A stretch of DNA of 64,000 nt from Turritopsis dohrnii. Lineage: Eukaryota > Cnidaria > Hydrozoa > Anthoathecata > Oceaniidae. This document shows, piece by piece, positions 36,070 through 46,292 of this stretch. The position numbers and the translations under genes are program-made. The notes beneath the pieces were generated by a model. The model did no database searches. It saw only the letters and a list, made by a program, of their open reading frames with translations, and was not told where the DNA came from. Location of the stretch: NCBI GenBank assembly GCA_027922465.2, contig BQMF02000114.1:930001-994000 (forward strand), given 5' to 3'. Position 1 is the first letter of the stretch. Each line of letters starts with the position of its first letter.

Positions 36070-36436
36070 CAGTTGACTCTCGGAAAACTCTAGCTCTCAG
36101 GGTATCAGGAAAAATAGTTTATCGAGAGTTGAAATTGGTAGAAATTACATTATTATAATGTCAATGGAACGTAAAAAAAAGTTCCAGTTTCGAGAAATCG
36201 AGTGTTCGAATTTTCAAGAGTGTCGAGTGTATCGCTGTTCATTTAAGCCTGGTTCAGACCTGGAGATTACAAAATAAATTAATCGTCGCAATCGCCAATC
36301 GCCTCAGGTATGAACGCACTCTCAAGTAATTTCATTAGTAATTAGTAATCAAATCATTTAAAAAGTGTTCACATTAGAGGATTTGATTATGACGATGATG
36401 ACGATTATACTGAATTTTAATCGTCGTAATCGCCAG
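36070..36436. repeat. Two MITE remnants
   Basis: At 36070 ACAGTTGACTCTCGGAAAAC is a pogo/Tigger-like terminus, followed by CTCTCGA-type inner repeats (TCGAGAGTTGAAA, TTCGAGAAATCGAGTG). At 36246-36436 a unit starts CCTGGTTCAGACCTGG and ends ATCGTCGTAATCGCCAGG, with an internal inverse ATCGTCGCAATCGCC, consistent with a separate small TIR element. The LINE fragment starts directly after it. Confidence 0.4.
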
Positions 36437-37752
36437 GTCTTCGAAACAAGGCTTTATGACCATGCAATATTAAACCTAGTGAACGATCTCAGTGATGCTT
36501 TTGATAATAATCTATACACACTAGGAGTCTTTATCGATCTCACGAAGGCATTTGATACAGTTGATCATAAAATTCTTCTATCGAAACTAAAACACTATGG
36601 TGTACGCAATAATAACTTCTTGTGGTTTAAAGACTACCTCACTAATCGAAAACAATGTGTTTCGTATGGAACAAAAAGAACATTTCTTAAACTTATAACA
36701 TGTGGTTGCTCTTTTTATTATATGTAAATGATCTCTACAGAGCATCTAATACTTTAAACTTCATTCTTTTCGCTGATGACACTAATACCGTGGCTGATTC
36801 GTACAACATGGTTTTATTTTTAAACAAATAAAAATGATGAAAACTAAAATATGCGGCCGCACGTTTAAAATATGCGGCCGCACGTTTATAATATGCGGCC
36901 GCACCTTATAACATGCGGCCGCATATTTAAAACGTGCGGCTGCATATTTCGTCGATGGCTTTAAATAATATATTTATCTAGTCTATATTTTTATCTTTTC
37001 TGGTCAGTAAATCTCAGTGTCGAAAGAATTCACAAGTTGTTGACTCCCTGTCCATAGAAATTATTTGAAACACCACATTACAGCATACATTTCATTTCAC
37101 AATGGGGGTTGTTGATACGATAGTTTGGTGGAGTATTACTTCCACATCAAACCGAAGCTCAAGTAGTATGAGCACATTTGTAATATTAATCTCCAACAAC
37201 AACATACCTTCACATACGACGCCATATTTTGTAACTTAAAATATGCTGACGATGCTGTAGATTTTAATTCGACAGACCTCATAATTATACGCCATCAAGT
37301 TGTAGTGTAAAGTTTCCAGACCATGTTTAATAGAAAACGCTCAGAAATAACATCCTGTCATCAAAATATGCGGCCGCACATTTTAAACGTTCGGCCGCAC
37401 GTTTATAATATGCGGCCGCACCTTATAACATGCGGCCGCATATTATAAACGTGCGGCCGCATATTTAAACGTGCGGCCGCATATTTAAAACGTGCGGCCG
37501 CATATTTAAACGTGCGGCCGCATATTATAAAGTGCGGCCGCATATTTTAAACGTGCGGCCGCATATTTTAGTTTTCATCATTTTTATTGTTTTAAAAACA
37601 AAACCATGTTGTTCGAATCAGCCACGGTACACTAACCTATTTTATTCACATAAAAATAGAAAATCACTCTTTGATATCGTGAACAAAGAGCTTAGAAATA
37701 TTGAAGAATGGTTCAGAAGTAATAAATGTAAATAAAACTAAATATATTTCAA
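36437..37752 (+). pseudogene. LINE reverse transcriptase fragment, split by an insertion
   Basis: Before the insertion (36437-36786) the frame reads DHAILNLVNDLSDAF, LGVFIDLTKAFDTVDHKIL and then, after a deletion at the CGVPQGS position, LLFLLYVNDL and FADDTN. After it (37629-37752) it resumes in register with TNLFYSHKNRKSLFDIVNKE, LRNIEEWFRSNK and NKTKYI. So an 842-bp element sits exactly between the second D-T-N codons of the FADD block. The RT is thus truncated at both ends and internally deleted. It belongs to the same group as the fragment at 62240-62825. Confidence 0.8.
36787..37628. mobile_element. TIR element with NotI-site minisatellite; 8-bp target duplication
   Basis: The ends are ACCGTGGCTGATTCGTACAA (36787) and its complement TTGTTCGAATCAGCCACGGT (to 37628). 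Similarity extends inward for about 75 bp until the minisatellite. The flanks are ACACTAAT (36779-36786) and ACACTAAC (37629-37636), an 8-bp duplication with one change, as made by hAT-type transposases. Inside, ATGCGGCCGCACGTTTAAA-like units of about 20 bp form one block at 36850-36950 and another at 37365-37570. There are 13 perfect GCGGCCGC octamers in all. No coding sequence is present. Confidence 0.85.
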
Positions 37753-40700
37753 ATCGCGTTATACGCGAGGTGTTTGGAATGCAAAGGTTTCGTGTGGACA
37801 TTTTTTTAGCCTGGAAGTTTCTTGATCAAGAATCACAGCCTTTACCGTTCAGATCAATGTGCGCTGCCATATTCTTTGAAGCGGACGTGAAAGTGTGTAG
37901 GATCATGGACGTATACGTCCATGGTAGGATGTATAATACAGTTATTTTCTACGGTATATGTATTTCTTTGAATGACGTTTTTGTTCCATTTCATCGCTCA
38001 TATTTTTGTTCATGTAAACTTAAAATTACTCAATAAGATTATCCAACACCTGACGTCGATTAGGCAGAAAAATCCAAAAAATGTTATGATTGGCTATATT
38101 AACATAAATTCTATTAGAAATAAATTTGAAAATCTGAAGTGTCTACTGAATGATTCGGTCGATGTCCTTACTATCGCCGAAACAAAACTTGATGCTTCAT
38201 TTCCTTCGGGTTTGTTTATGATGGAAGGTTTTTCAAAACCATATCGGTTAGATGTGTCAGAGTATAGTGGTGGTCTTCTCACTTTTGTTCGAAATGAATT
38301 GCCCTCTCGTCGTCTAGATAGGTTCTGCTTTCACCCTGATGTACAAGTGATATTAGTGGATCTAAATTTACGCAAGCAAAAGTGGCTTATATGTAATGTT
38401 TATAGACCACCTAAACAGAATATCCAGTTTTTTCTAGGGCAGCTTTCTGATGCACTTGATTTTTATGCTGAATATGACAATATTATAATAGATGGTGATT
38501 TTAACCTAGATCCGACAAACCCTGATTTGGGTGAATTTCTTCTGAATCACTCTCTTCACAATCATATGAGAGAAAAAACCTGTTGGAAAGCTTCATCTGG
38601 ATCTTGCATCGACTTGATTCTTTCCAACAAAAAACACTCTCTCATGAATACAGGAACTATCGAAACAGGGTTAAGTGACCATCATTCTCTGATCTACACC
38701 ATGCTGAAAAGTACATTTGAAAAAGGTTCTGCTAAAAAGGTATTCTATCGTAAATACAAAGACTTTGATAGGGATGTTTTTTTAGCAGAACTAGGAAGCT
38801 GCATGAATGCTGGATATTCTGGATACTCTGATGATATAGTAAATTATGAAGTTTTTCAACAAAAGTTTATTACTGTACTAGACAAGCACGCTCCAATGAA
38901 AACCAAGTTTGTCCGGGCCAATAACCAGCCCCATGTCTCTAAGGCTCTCAGGAAAGCCATTATGAGACGCTCACGTCTTAAGAAAGTTGCAAACAGTTCT
39001 AGTAATCCTTGTGATTTAAAAGCTTATAAGAGACAGAGAAACTTGGTTGTCAACATAAACAGGCGAGATAAAAAAGCTTTCTTTACCAACTTCAGCAAAA
39101 GAACATTGAAGAAAGATTTCTGGAAAACCGTGAAACCGTTTTTCAGTGAAAAAGCTGTGGTCGGAAAAGAAAGCATTGTTTTGGTTGACGAAGGCAAAAT
39201 GTTCAAAAGCGAATTGGAAGTTGCAAGTGTATTTAATCAACACTTCAACAAAATCACTGCTAACCTAGATATACTTCCTATACCGTGTGGTTCCCCAATT
39301 CATCACCAGGACCCGGTACTCTCATCCATTGAGAAATATGCGTCTCATCCAAGTATTGTATCTATTCGATCTAGATTTAAATCGCATATTTCTTTTGATT
39401 TGGCTGAAGTTTCTCAGGAAGATATGCTAAAGGAAATTCTAGCTTTGGATGAAAGTAAGAAGGTTAGCGGTCAAATTCCTACGAACATTTTGAAACTTGC
39501 TGCTCAGGAATGCGCACCAGTGCTCACGAAGTGCTTTAATAGCTCTATCGTTGGTTCTTCTGTGTTTCCTGACCAGTTATCTCTCGCCGATGTCATTCCA
39601 CAACACAAGAAGGGAAATACTCTTGATAAGGGAAATTATCGCCCTATTAGTTTGCTACCTGTTGTATCTAAGATTTTTGAAAGGTTGATGGCCAAGCAAA
39701 TGCAGCCTTTTTTGAACTCTATTTTGTCAAAATACCTTTGTGGATTTCGTCGGGGATATAGCTGTCAGTATGCATTGTTAAATATGCTTATACAGTGGCA
39801 AAAGTCCCTTTCAAACTCCGACAAAGTGGGTGCAATTTTGATGGATCTGTCCAAAGCCTTTGACTGTCTACGTCATGATCTATTGATAGCCAAGTTGGCA
39901 GCATATGGTGTTGGATATGATACACTAAAATTGCTGTACAGTTACTTGTCTGATAGGAAGCAGCGTGTTCGTATAGGGTCATTTTTCAGCGAATGGCTGG
40001 ACATTCTTTTGGGTGTTCCTCAGGGATCGGTTCTAGGGCCAATTTTATTCAATGTTTTTATTAATGATTTGCTGTTTTCGGTACTGGAGTGTGACATCTG
40101 CAACTTTGCCGACGACAATACTCTTGTCAGTTGTAAAGCCACTTTAGATGAAGTGTTGGAAAGCTTGCATTCTGACATGACATCTGCTTTAAACTGGTTT
40201 AACAACAATGGTCTTGTCGCAAACCCGGAAAAGTTTCAGATGCTATTCCTAGGTGTTGATAGTAAAGACATTGTTTTCAAAATTGGTACTACAACCATTA
40301 ACCCTTCAAAGGAAGTTAAACTCCTTGGTATAACACTAGATGATAAGCTTTCTTTTTATTCCCATATTAAGGGAATGTGTCATCAGGCTTCCTTGAAGAC
40401 AAAAGCTCTGTTACGAATACGGCCTTTTGTAAGCCAGGATATTGTAGATACGTTATTTAATACTTTCGTCATTCCATGTTTCAACTATTGCCCATTAGTA
40501 TGGATGTTTTGTAGCAAGCAAGCACACAACCTGATCGGCATCACTCATAGAAGAGCATTATGTGCAAAAAGTGGCTTGTTCCGACACAGCTATACTGATA
40601 TTCTCACTAAAACAGGGCAAAAGTCGATTCATGCTAGAAACCTTGAACTTCTAGTGATTGCAGTATTTAAATCCTTGCATAAAATTAATCCTCAATTTAT

Positions 40701-41098
40701 GTGGGATACTTTCTGCCGAAAAGCAACAATGTTTAATCTGCGCTCTGGTAGTGTATTAGAAATTCCCTCTTCTAAAGGAATTGCTGGTGTAAATTCGTTT
40801 CTTTTCCGAGCCACATTAGCCTGGAACCATTTGTCGGCTGAAACGAAAAAGGCAACAGGCTTGAATGAATTCAAGACTGAGGTCCGCCGTGCACCAATTT
40901 ATTGCCAGTGCAAACTTTGCAAAGTCCTCTGAGATGGTCGTTTCTTTTATTTATTTCTCTTAATTATTTTTTATCTCTGTGTATTTCACATTTTATAGTT
41001 TTATGATTTTATGATTTTTATGATTTTATGTTGGTTTGTATTAGTACATTATGTAACTACTGTCTTTTTACCAACTTTAAATAAAGAAATAAATAAAA
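37753..41098 (+). mobile_element. Near-complete CR1/jockey-group LINE with A-rich 3' tail
   Basis: The LINE fragment upstream breaks off at about 37752, where new sequence begins. After a ~220-bp leader comes the intact ORF2, then ~165 bp of AT-rich 3' UTR ending AAATAAAGAAATAAATAAAA directly against the Helentron end at 41099. The leader contains a perfect 20-bp palindrome (CATGGACGTATACGTCCATG, 37904-37923). A separate ORF1 is not visible, so the copy may be 5'-truncated. Confidence 0.75.
37972..40932 (+). CDS. LINE ORF2: APE endonuclease + reverse transcriptase, intact
   Basis: 986 codons without interruption. The endonuclease domain begins near residue 42 (IGYININSIRNKF), with IAETKLDASF, YRPPK, GDFN at 175-178 and LSDHHSLI. 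The reverse transcriptase has GNYRPISLLPVVSKIFE, CGFRRGYSC, ILMDLSKAFDCLRHDLL, GVPQGSVLGPILFNVFINDL, FADD (712-715) and VKLLGITLDDKLSF. The C-terminal region ends with C-x-C-x2-C (CQCKLCKVL). The true start is probably nearer the endonuclease than the first ATG, because the first ~35 residues lack family character. All catalytic residues looked for are present, so this copy could be active or only recently silent. Confidence 0.92.
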   Translation: MTFLFHFIAHIFVHVNLKLLNKIIQHLTSIRQKNPKNVMIGYININSIRNKFENLKCLLNDSVDVLTIAETKLDASFPSGLFMMEGFSKPYRLDVSEYSGGLLTFVRNELPSRRLDRFCFHPDVQVILVDLNLRKQKWLICNVYRPPKQNIQFFLGQLSDALDFYAEYDNIIIDGDFNLDPTNPDLGEFLLNHSLHNHMREKTCWKASSGSCIDLILSNKKHSLMNTGTIETGLSDHHSLIYTMLKSTFEKGSAKKVFYRKYKDFDRDVFLAELGSCMNAGYSGYSDDIVNYEVFQQKFITVLDKHAPMKTKFVRANNQPHVSKALRKAIMRRSRLKKVANSSSNPCDLKAYKRQRNLVVNINRRDKKAFFTNFSKRTLKKDFWKTVKPFFSEKAVVGKESIVLVDEGKMFKSELEVASVFNQHFNKITANLDILPIPCGSPIHHQDPVLSSIEKYASHPSIVSIRSRFKSHISFDLAEVSQEDMLKEILALDESKKVSGQIPTNILKLAAQECAPVLTKCFNSSIVGSSVFPDQLSLADVIPQHKKGNTLDKGNYRPISLLPVVSKIFERLMAKQMQPFLNSILSKYLCGFRRGYSCQYALLNMLIQWQKSLSNSDKVGAILMDLSKAFDCLRHDLLIAKLAAYGVGYDTLKLLYSYLSDRKQRVRIGSFFSEWLDILLGVPQGSVLGPILFNVFINDLLFSVLECDICNFADDNTLVSCKATLDEVLESLHSDMTSALNWFNNNGLVANPEKFQMLFLGVDSKDIVFKIGTTTINPSKEVKLLGITLDDKLSFYSHIKGMCHQASLKTKALLRIRPFVSQDIVDTLFNTFVIPCFNYCPLVWMFCSKQAHNLIGITHRRALCAKSGLFRHSYTDILTKTGQKSIHARNLELLVIAVFKSLHKINPQFMWDTFCRKATMFNLRSGSVLEIPSSKGIAGVNSFLFRATLAWNHLSAETKKATGLNEFKTEVRRAPIYCQCKLCKVL

Positions 41099-41104
41099 CA
41101 AGAT

Positions 41105-41132
41105 TCGCATAGATGCGACTATATATTTCCCC
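41105..41132 (-). other. Helentron 3' stem-loop and subterminal inverted repeat
   Basis: TCGCAT (41105-41110) and ATGCGA (41113-41118) form a six-pair stem. TATATATTTCCCC follows at 41120-41132 and is the inverse of GGGGAAATATATA at 57185-57197. The copy at 18522-18549 keeps both features with a compensating stem (TCGCA/TGCGA). Confidence 0.7.
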
Positions 41133-41552
41133 AAAGTTTCACGCCACTTATAGTACGCGAATTAGCTACCACTTAATCGTAACACTAAGATTTCCGTAAG
41201 CCAAAATATAAACCGATTATACTAGACGCAAAATTCCGTTTGCAGTCTAAATTTTATCTACGCAAAAATTTATCCACTTAATTTAGGTGGCCGCCTCTGT
41301 CTAGTGCAGGTTCGCGTATTCAACAAGAACTTTGATGAGAAAGTTTCGAATACACTTATTTTCTCGGCAAAAAACTACGTTGAACGATAACATTAATTCC
41401 TTGCACTTCACTTCTCATTGTCTGTATTCTTTAGTCTCAACACACATTTTGTGTTAAGGATGGAATAAATAGGGCGTTAATAATTCGAAGTAGAAAGAAG
41501 TGGTAGGGTGTTTATGAAACCAAAACAAAGTGGACATCATTCTTTTAAAATA

Positions 41553-42172
41553 AAGATGGTTTTGTTTTTGTTTTTTCAAATAAATAAAATCAAAAAATAT
41601 AGGCCATAAAATGAAATCCATTAACTAAAATTAGGCCATATGTTTCATCAACAAAACAGAAGATATAAACAAGATGATCAGATAGTCACTTTAAAGTTCA
41701 TAATGATGTTAAATCATAGTTAATTTCAAATGACACCAATGCAGTTGTATCTATCATCCACAACTAAACGTGTTAACGTATCTTCAAGAAAAGAAATGGC
41801 AACAGCATCAAGATCCATGGGTACTTCCTGTTTCAGTTTTTGAAAATACAACTCAACTTGAAAAATAAAGATGGTTTTGGTTTTTTTTCAAATCAATAAA
41901 ATCAAAAAATATAGGCCATAAAATGAAATCCATTAACTAAAATTAGGCCATGTTTCATCAACAAAACAGAAGATATAAACAAGATGATCAGATAGTCACT
42001 TTAAAGTTCATAATGATGTTAAATCATAGTTAATTTCAAATGACACCAATGCAGTTGTATCTATCATCCACAACTAAACGTGTTGACGTATCTTCAAGAA
42101 AAGAAATGGCAACAGCATCAAGATCCATGGGTACTTCCTGTTTTAGTTTTTGAAAATACAACTCAACTTGAG
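41553..42172. repeat. 310-bp tandem duplication over the 3' end of the RPA-like gene
   Basis: TAATGATGTTAAATCATAGT occurs at 41701 and 42011, and the two 310-bp units match almost throughout (for example ATCCATGGGTACTTCCTGTT in both). Each unit contains the last ~45 codons of the RPA-like gene plus 3' UTR. The gene therefore ends in the upstream copy, and the second copy of its C-terminus lies beyond the stop. Only a few substitutions and short indels separate the units, so the duplication is recent. Confidence 0.9.
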
Positions 42173-43378
42173 GACCATGAATTGTGATGGTCTTGACTGA
42201 GTCTTCAACTTTTGCATCTATCTTAACATCAAGTTTTTGTTGTAATCGGCGAGACATAGATTTGGAGTTGCATTGCTCACACTCAAATAGTATTGGGTTA
42301 GACGAAATGTTTTTTCGGAATGAATCACATTTTTGGCAAAAATATTTCCGGTATAATTTATGTACATTGACAGCAGGCAGACAGGCAATAAAGGAGCGTA
42401 ATTCTTTTGGAAGAACTGCTGTAGGTTCAATGTTATCATCGAAGGAAGTTATGATTGTACCTGAATTAGTTGTTAAAGATGCAACACCTTGGTATCTTTT
42501 CAAAACAGCATTTTTAACTACATATGTTCCGCTAACTGATACATCTTCAATTTTCTTCCCCCACAATGCCAGCACAATAGTGCCAGTATCATCGTTAATA
42601 CTCACTTCTTGCTTATTAATTGGATCAGATAGGTATGATAAGTTTATTGGCACAACTGGACGATTTTCTACGTTTACATACCCATGTAATGATACCAGTT
42701 CTTTATCAGGCAATTTGTTAAGTTGTTTTATAGAAACTGTTTCGGCTATCTTTCTGCCCTTTTCGAATTCTTTGTATTCAAAGTCCACAGATTCTTTGCT
42801 GCTAATGTCGGATGAATCCATAACTTTTATGTCATCACAGTAAATTTTCAACTTACTTGGTGTGCGCTGCACTGGCGAAAATGTTACAGCTTGCTTACTA
42901 TCAGCAAAGCTGTCACATCGCCTCTTTTTCTCAGGGGAATAACAGACAATATGGTGGTATCCCTCTTCGGTTTGCATTATTGCATTAAAATATTCTGTAT
43001 TGGTTCTTTTCGCTTTTTTTACCGGGGAAACTTGTTGCAAGTATCCAGTAACTGAAGCTAAACAAAAGTAAACAACTTTTCAATAATGACCTATAACCAA
43101 AATAATCAACGAACGTTTCAGAATTCCATACCTTTAACTTCATCACTTTTCGCCAGCTCTTCAGTAGTAAACTGAGCCTGTGTTTCAGAAGTACCGCCTT
43201 CTTTGGAAGTACAATCTAAACGCATTACAAAAACAGTAGTAAGCTAAATCAGCAGGAAGAATGATATATATATATTGTACTGATTTCATTCATTCATAGT
43301 TGTGCAGTGAAAAATAGTTTATAAGTCAGAGTTATGTACGTTACCTTTTGAACCATCACTGATTTTCTTTTGCTCCAT
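42036..43378 (-). CDS. RPA1-like single-stranded-DNA-binding protein, three exons
   Basis: The exons are 43378-43345, 43215-43132 and 43057-42036. Each junction has GT/AG ends and matching phase (GTAACG and GTATGG donors, TTTAG acceptors), giving a 379-residue protein. The first ~150 residues are polar, with basic KKAKR and KKRR patches that could be nuclear signals. An OB-fold follows at about 160-240 (LHGYVNVENRPVVPINLSYL, INDDTGTIVLALWG), typical of an RPA70 DNA-binding domain. A C4 zinc site follows (CQKC at 280-283, CEQC at 299-302), as in RPA70 DBD-C. The RPA70 N-terminal domain is absent. Helitrons in several lineages carry RPA1-like genes, where single-strand binding would help rolling-circle replication. 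It is co-oriented with the Rep-helicase. Capture of a host gene is the alternative. Confidence 0.85.
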
Positions 43379-43399
43379 TTCTCAACCACGCTGTTCAAA

Positions 43400-46292
43400 A
43401 TCGAAAAGGGAATTGCTTTGACCATGTGTTCAATTTTTAAACGCAGATTATGCAAATTACAACTAAGCAATTTAGATTTTTCTCTACACCCATTTCTTAG
43501 GCTTTGATTTGCGGGTTAATTTCTTAGATAATAATATCAAGTAAATATGGAAAGGAACTCTCAGGCTACCTGTATTGATCCCATTTGCTTTTGCAATAAA
43601 ATGCAGATTATTTCGTAATCCGATATTTTCGGGAAGAAAGTCCACACAAATTGTCTATAAGTAAGGTCTATAAGTGTAAGGCAACTTTGATTTTAAATCA
43701 TTAAAACTTTCGACCAAAGAAGGGAGAGGGAAATATTTTTTTATGTTTAAATCCTTCAGTTCGCTATCGCAAGAAAGAATAGCTTTCGCGAATGAATATT
43801 TTAATGGTTCCTTTCGGCTTTGATGGTTAACGTCTTTTTTCCGAGTGGAACAAGTATGACTTACAAAAATAGCGTCACCCTCGCCCCGTCCAAGCACTCA
43901 AAGGTGAAAACGGCAGCGTAAAACAAATATTATCTTCTTCGATATTTAGTTATAGAACTACCTTCAGGGAAGTAATTTTTGTGGATAGAAAAATGCTTCG
44001 AAAGAACTTTTTGCGGAATTTATTTTTGCGATTTTGCCCTTTTTCGCGAAAATCCAAAAACACGAAGAACAAGGGATTTCTTTTTCACACTGAAATACAA
44101 GTTATATCATCATATGTATTGATTTACAGGTAACATTTCCTTCTGGCGTACCCCCTCTGTATAGTCAAGGGCTGTGTTGTGAGAGCCGGGACGGACGGGA
44201 CGAAATACGGATCCCGCCTCTCCATTGAAGTTTTCATAAAAATCCTTTCTCGTGTTTATATGAAAAAGACTATATCCCTACTAAGCGTCCAGTCCTGGTG
44301 TTAGGCGAGAGATCTCGCTTTGTTAAACCGGGATCCCGGGTGGAAGCGGGACGTTTTTCATCATTAAACACAGTCCTGGGATGTCTTCTCAGGTCCCGCT
44401 TAATTTTTTCACCGGATAAAAATATCTCGTACCAGACCGACTCTCCTCATATAAACAGCACCTTAGGAGGGTCAGGATCAGGGCTAGGTTACATTATAAG
44501 AAAAACGAAAACGCTGGTAATTTTATATGAAAAATATAAGGAATGTTATATAATTATATCTCTTCCATAAAATGCTTGTCAATAATTCTGTCTATAAGTC
44601 ATTGTGGTATGTATGTAATTGTACTTCTAATGCTCACGACAAAGCCAACAGCACGAAATGAGTTGCCACGTCCAGATATACACGTGATAATAAATTTTCG
44701 AATTATATCGAACAGCCGAATATGGTAGATTATGATATAAATTTGATTTTCTTGGAAATCTTGAAAATCTGCAGAAATCTTAGCAATATGTTCCATTCTG
44801 CAATAACTTTATAACAACATAATAACAGCTTGTAAACTTGTTGCTGTAAGTGGCGATCTTGTTCTTATTACACCCAACAAAGTATGTAAATTTCTTGCGA
44901 AAGTATTATTATGGGCAGATTTCGATAAATCGGATAATAGTTCAGGATAAAGTCACCAACTATGAAATATATCCAGTATAATAACCAAATAACCAGACAA
45001 TGGTATTTTGAAAAATGTTTTAACCTAAAGGTAAGTAAAAAAAAATTTACTTCCAAAACGTTTTGATAATTTCAATAGACAAGCAACTATATCAGCCAAC
45101 TTGATCATCAAAATATCTCGATGTAAACCTTGTCCGATTTGCTTGGGTCAATGAGGCCAAGTTTCTGCTACATAACAAAACTCTTGTAATTCACACACTC
45201 TACACTTTTGAAAGACTGGTTAATCAAAAGCTTCAAAAAAAAATAGAAAAATATTAGTTACCTTCTTTTGTCATTTCCAAAACAACATAACAATGTATAT
45301 AAATTGTGCATTAATCTGGATAATGGACGCCCATCTCATGCTACAGTATCACCAATTCACATCCAACACCAATGAACCACATCAGCATAAAAAGTTCATA
45401 TTTTACACATGATTGGAAAACGATTATAGCACACAATTTCAAAAATTTCTTTTAAAATTTGATTAAATTTAACTGTAACATAATTGAATTCACCAGCAAC
45501 AACAACAACAACAATTTATTAATTACCCCACACAAACCCCCAAACACATACACACAAGAAATATATAGAGGACCCTAGTAACTGGAATACCACTAATATT
45601 TTCAAGCAGCTCAAGCATGCCAGTCTTGTAATCAAGCAGTTTATACATGCCAGATCAGTATAGGATTACTCAGAGCATGAAGTATATACCCAAAGCCATA
45701 CAGCAAAAAAAAGAAATTTAACACATCCGTGAAAAACTTATCTGTCATCCTTGGTAGAAATTAAGCAGAGTGCAGCATGCTTTAAAAAATAGTTCATAGA
45801 CATTAAATTTCTTTAAAGCTGTACAGTATGTCAGTATCCACTCTACTCTCAGACAAACTTTATATATAATTATGCTTAATCTTGAAATGTTTCTGGAGAA
45901 GAATTTCTGAATACAATTTTAATGTAATCAATTCTTTAATCAGACTGGTTTATCACAGCAAGGTATTTCATCAGAAATCACAGTAAAATGCCATTATAAT
46001 TAACTTCTTCCCTAATTGGATATATCAAAACTAATAAAACTATGAACATAAATGACAATCAGAAAGACTAATCGTTTTTAAATAGTGAAATAAATAAACT
46101 TTACCAATAAAAAATTAAATTTCTTAAATGCACACTTACAGTAAATCTGCCAAGTCAAAACCATAAATCACAGTAAACTCACTTAATATTTCGATCTTTA
46201 AAACATGAAGCCTCAAATTGGCAGATAACCAACTAAACCAGCACCTAAAAATCCACCCCCCTCCCTTCCATGCTCCAAGATTTCTGTAAAGA
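43400..46292. other. Helentron interior without recognised genes; GC-rich repeat at 44180-44475
   Basis: 43400-44180 has an 80-codon minus-strand open stretch (43655-43897) with no known motif, and a TTTTGCGATTTTG/TTTTTCGCGAAAA MITE-like patch near 44010-44055. 44180-44475 is a GC-rich dispersed repeat (GCCGGGACGGACGGGACG, GAGATCTCGC, GGGATCCCGGG) related to that at 10865-11145. From 44.5 kb to the Rep-helicase stop the sequence is AT-rich with nothing recognised, and may be 3' UTR of that ORF. Confidence 0.4.

Noticed and set aside
37701..38036. 111-codon frame before the LINE ORF2, considered as an ORF1
   Set aside because: It begins in the older LINE fragment (NKTKYI) and crosses the junction, so it is a chimera without ORF1 motifs.
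42184..42843. 219-codon plus-strand frame opposite the RPA-like gene
   Set aside because: Shadow of the minus-strand gene, which has splice phases and domains to support it.
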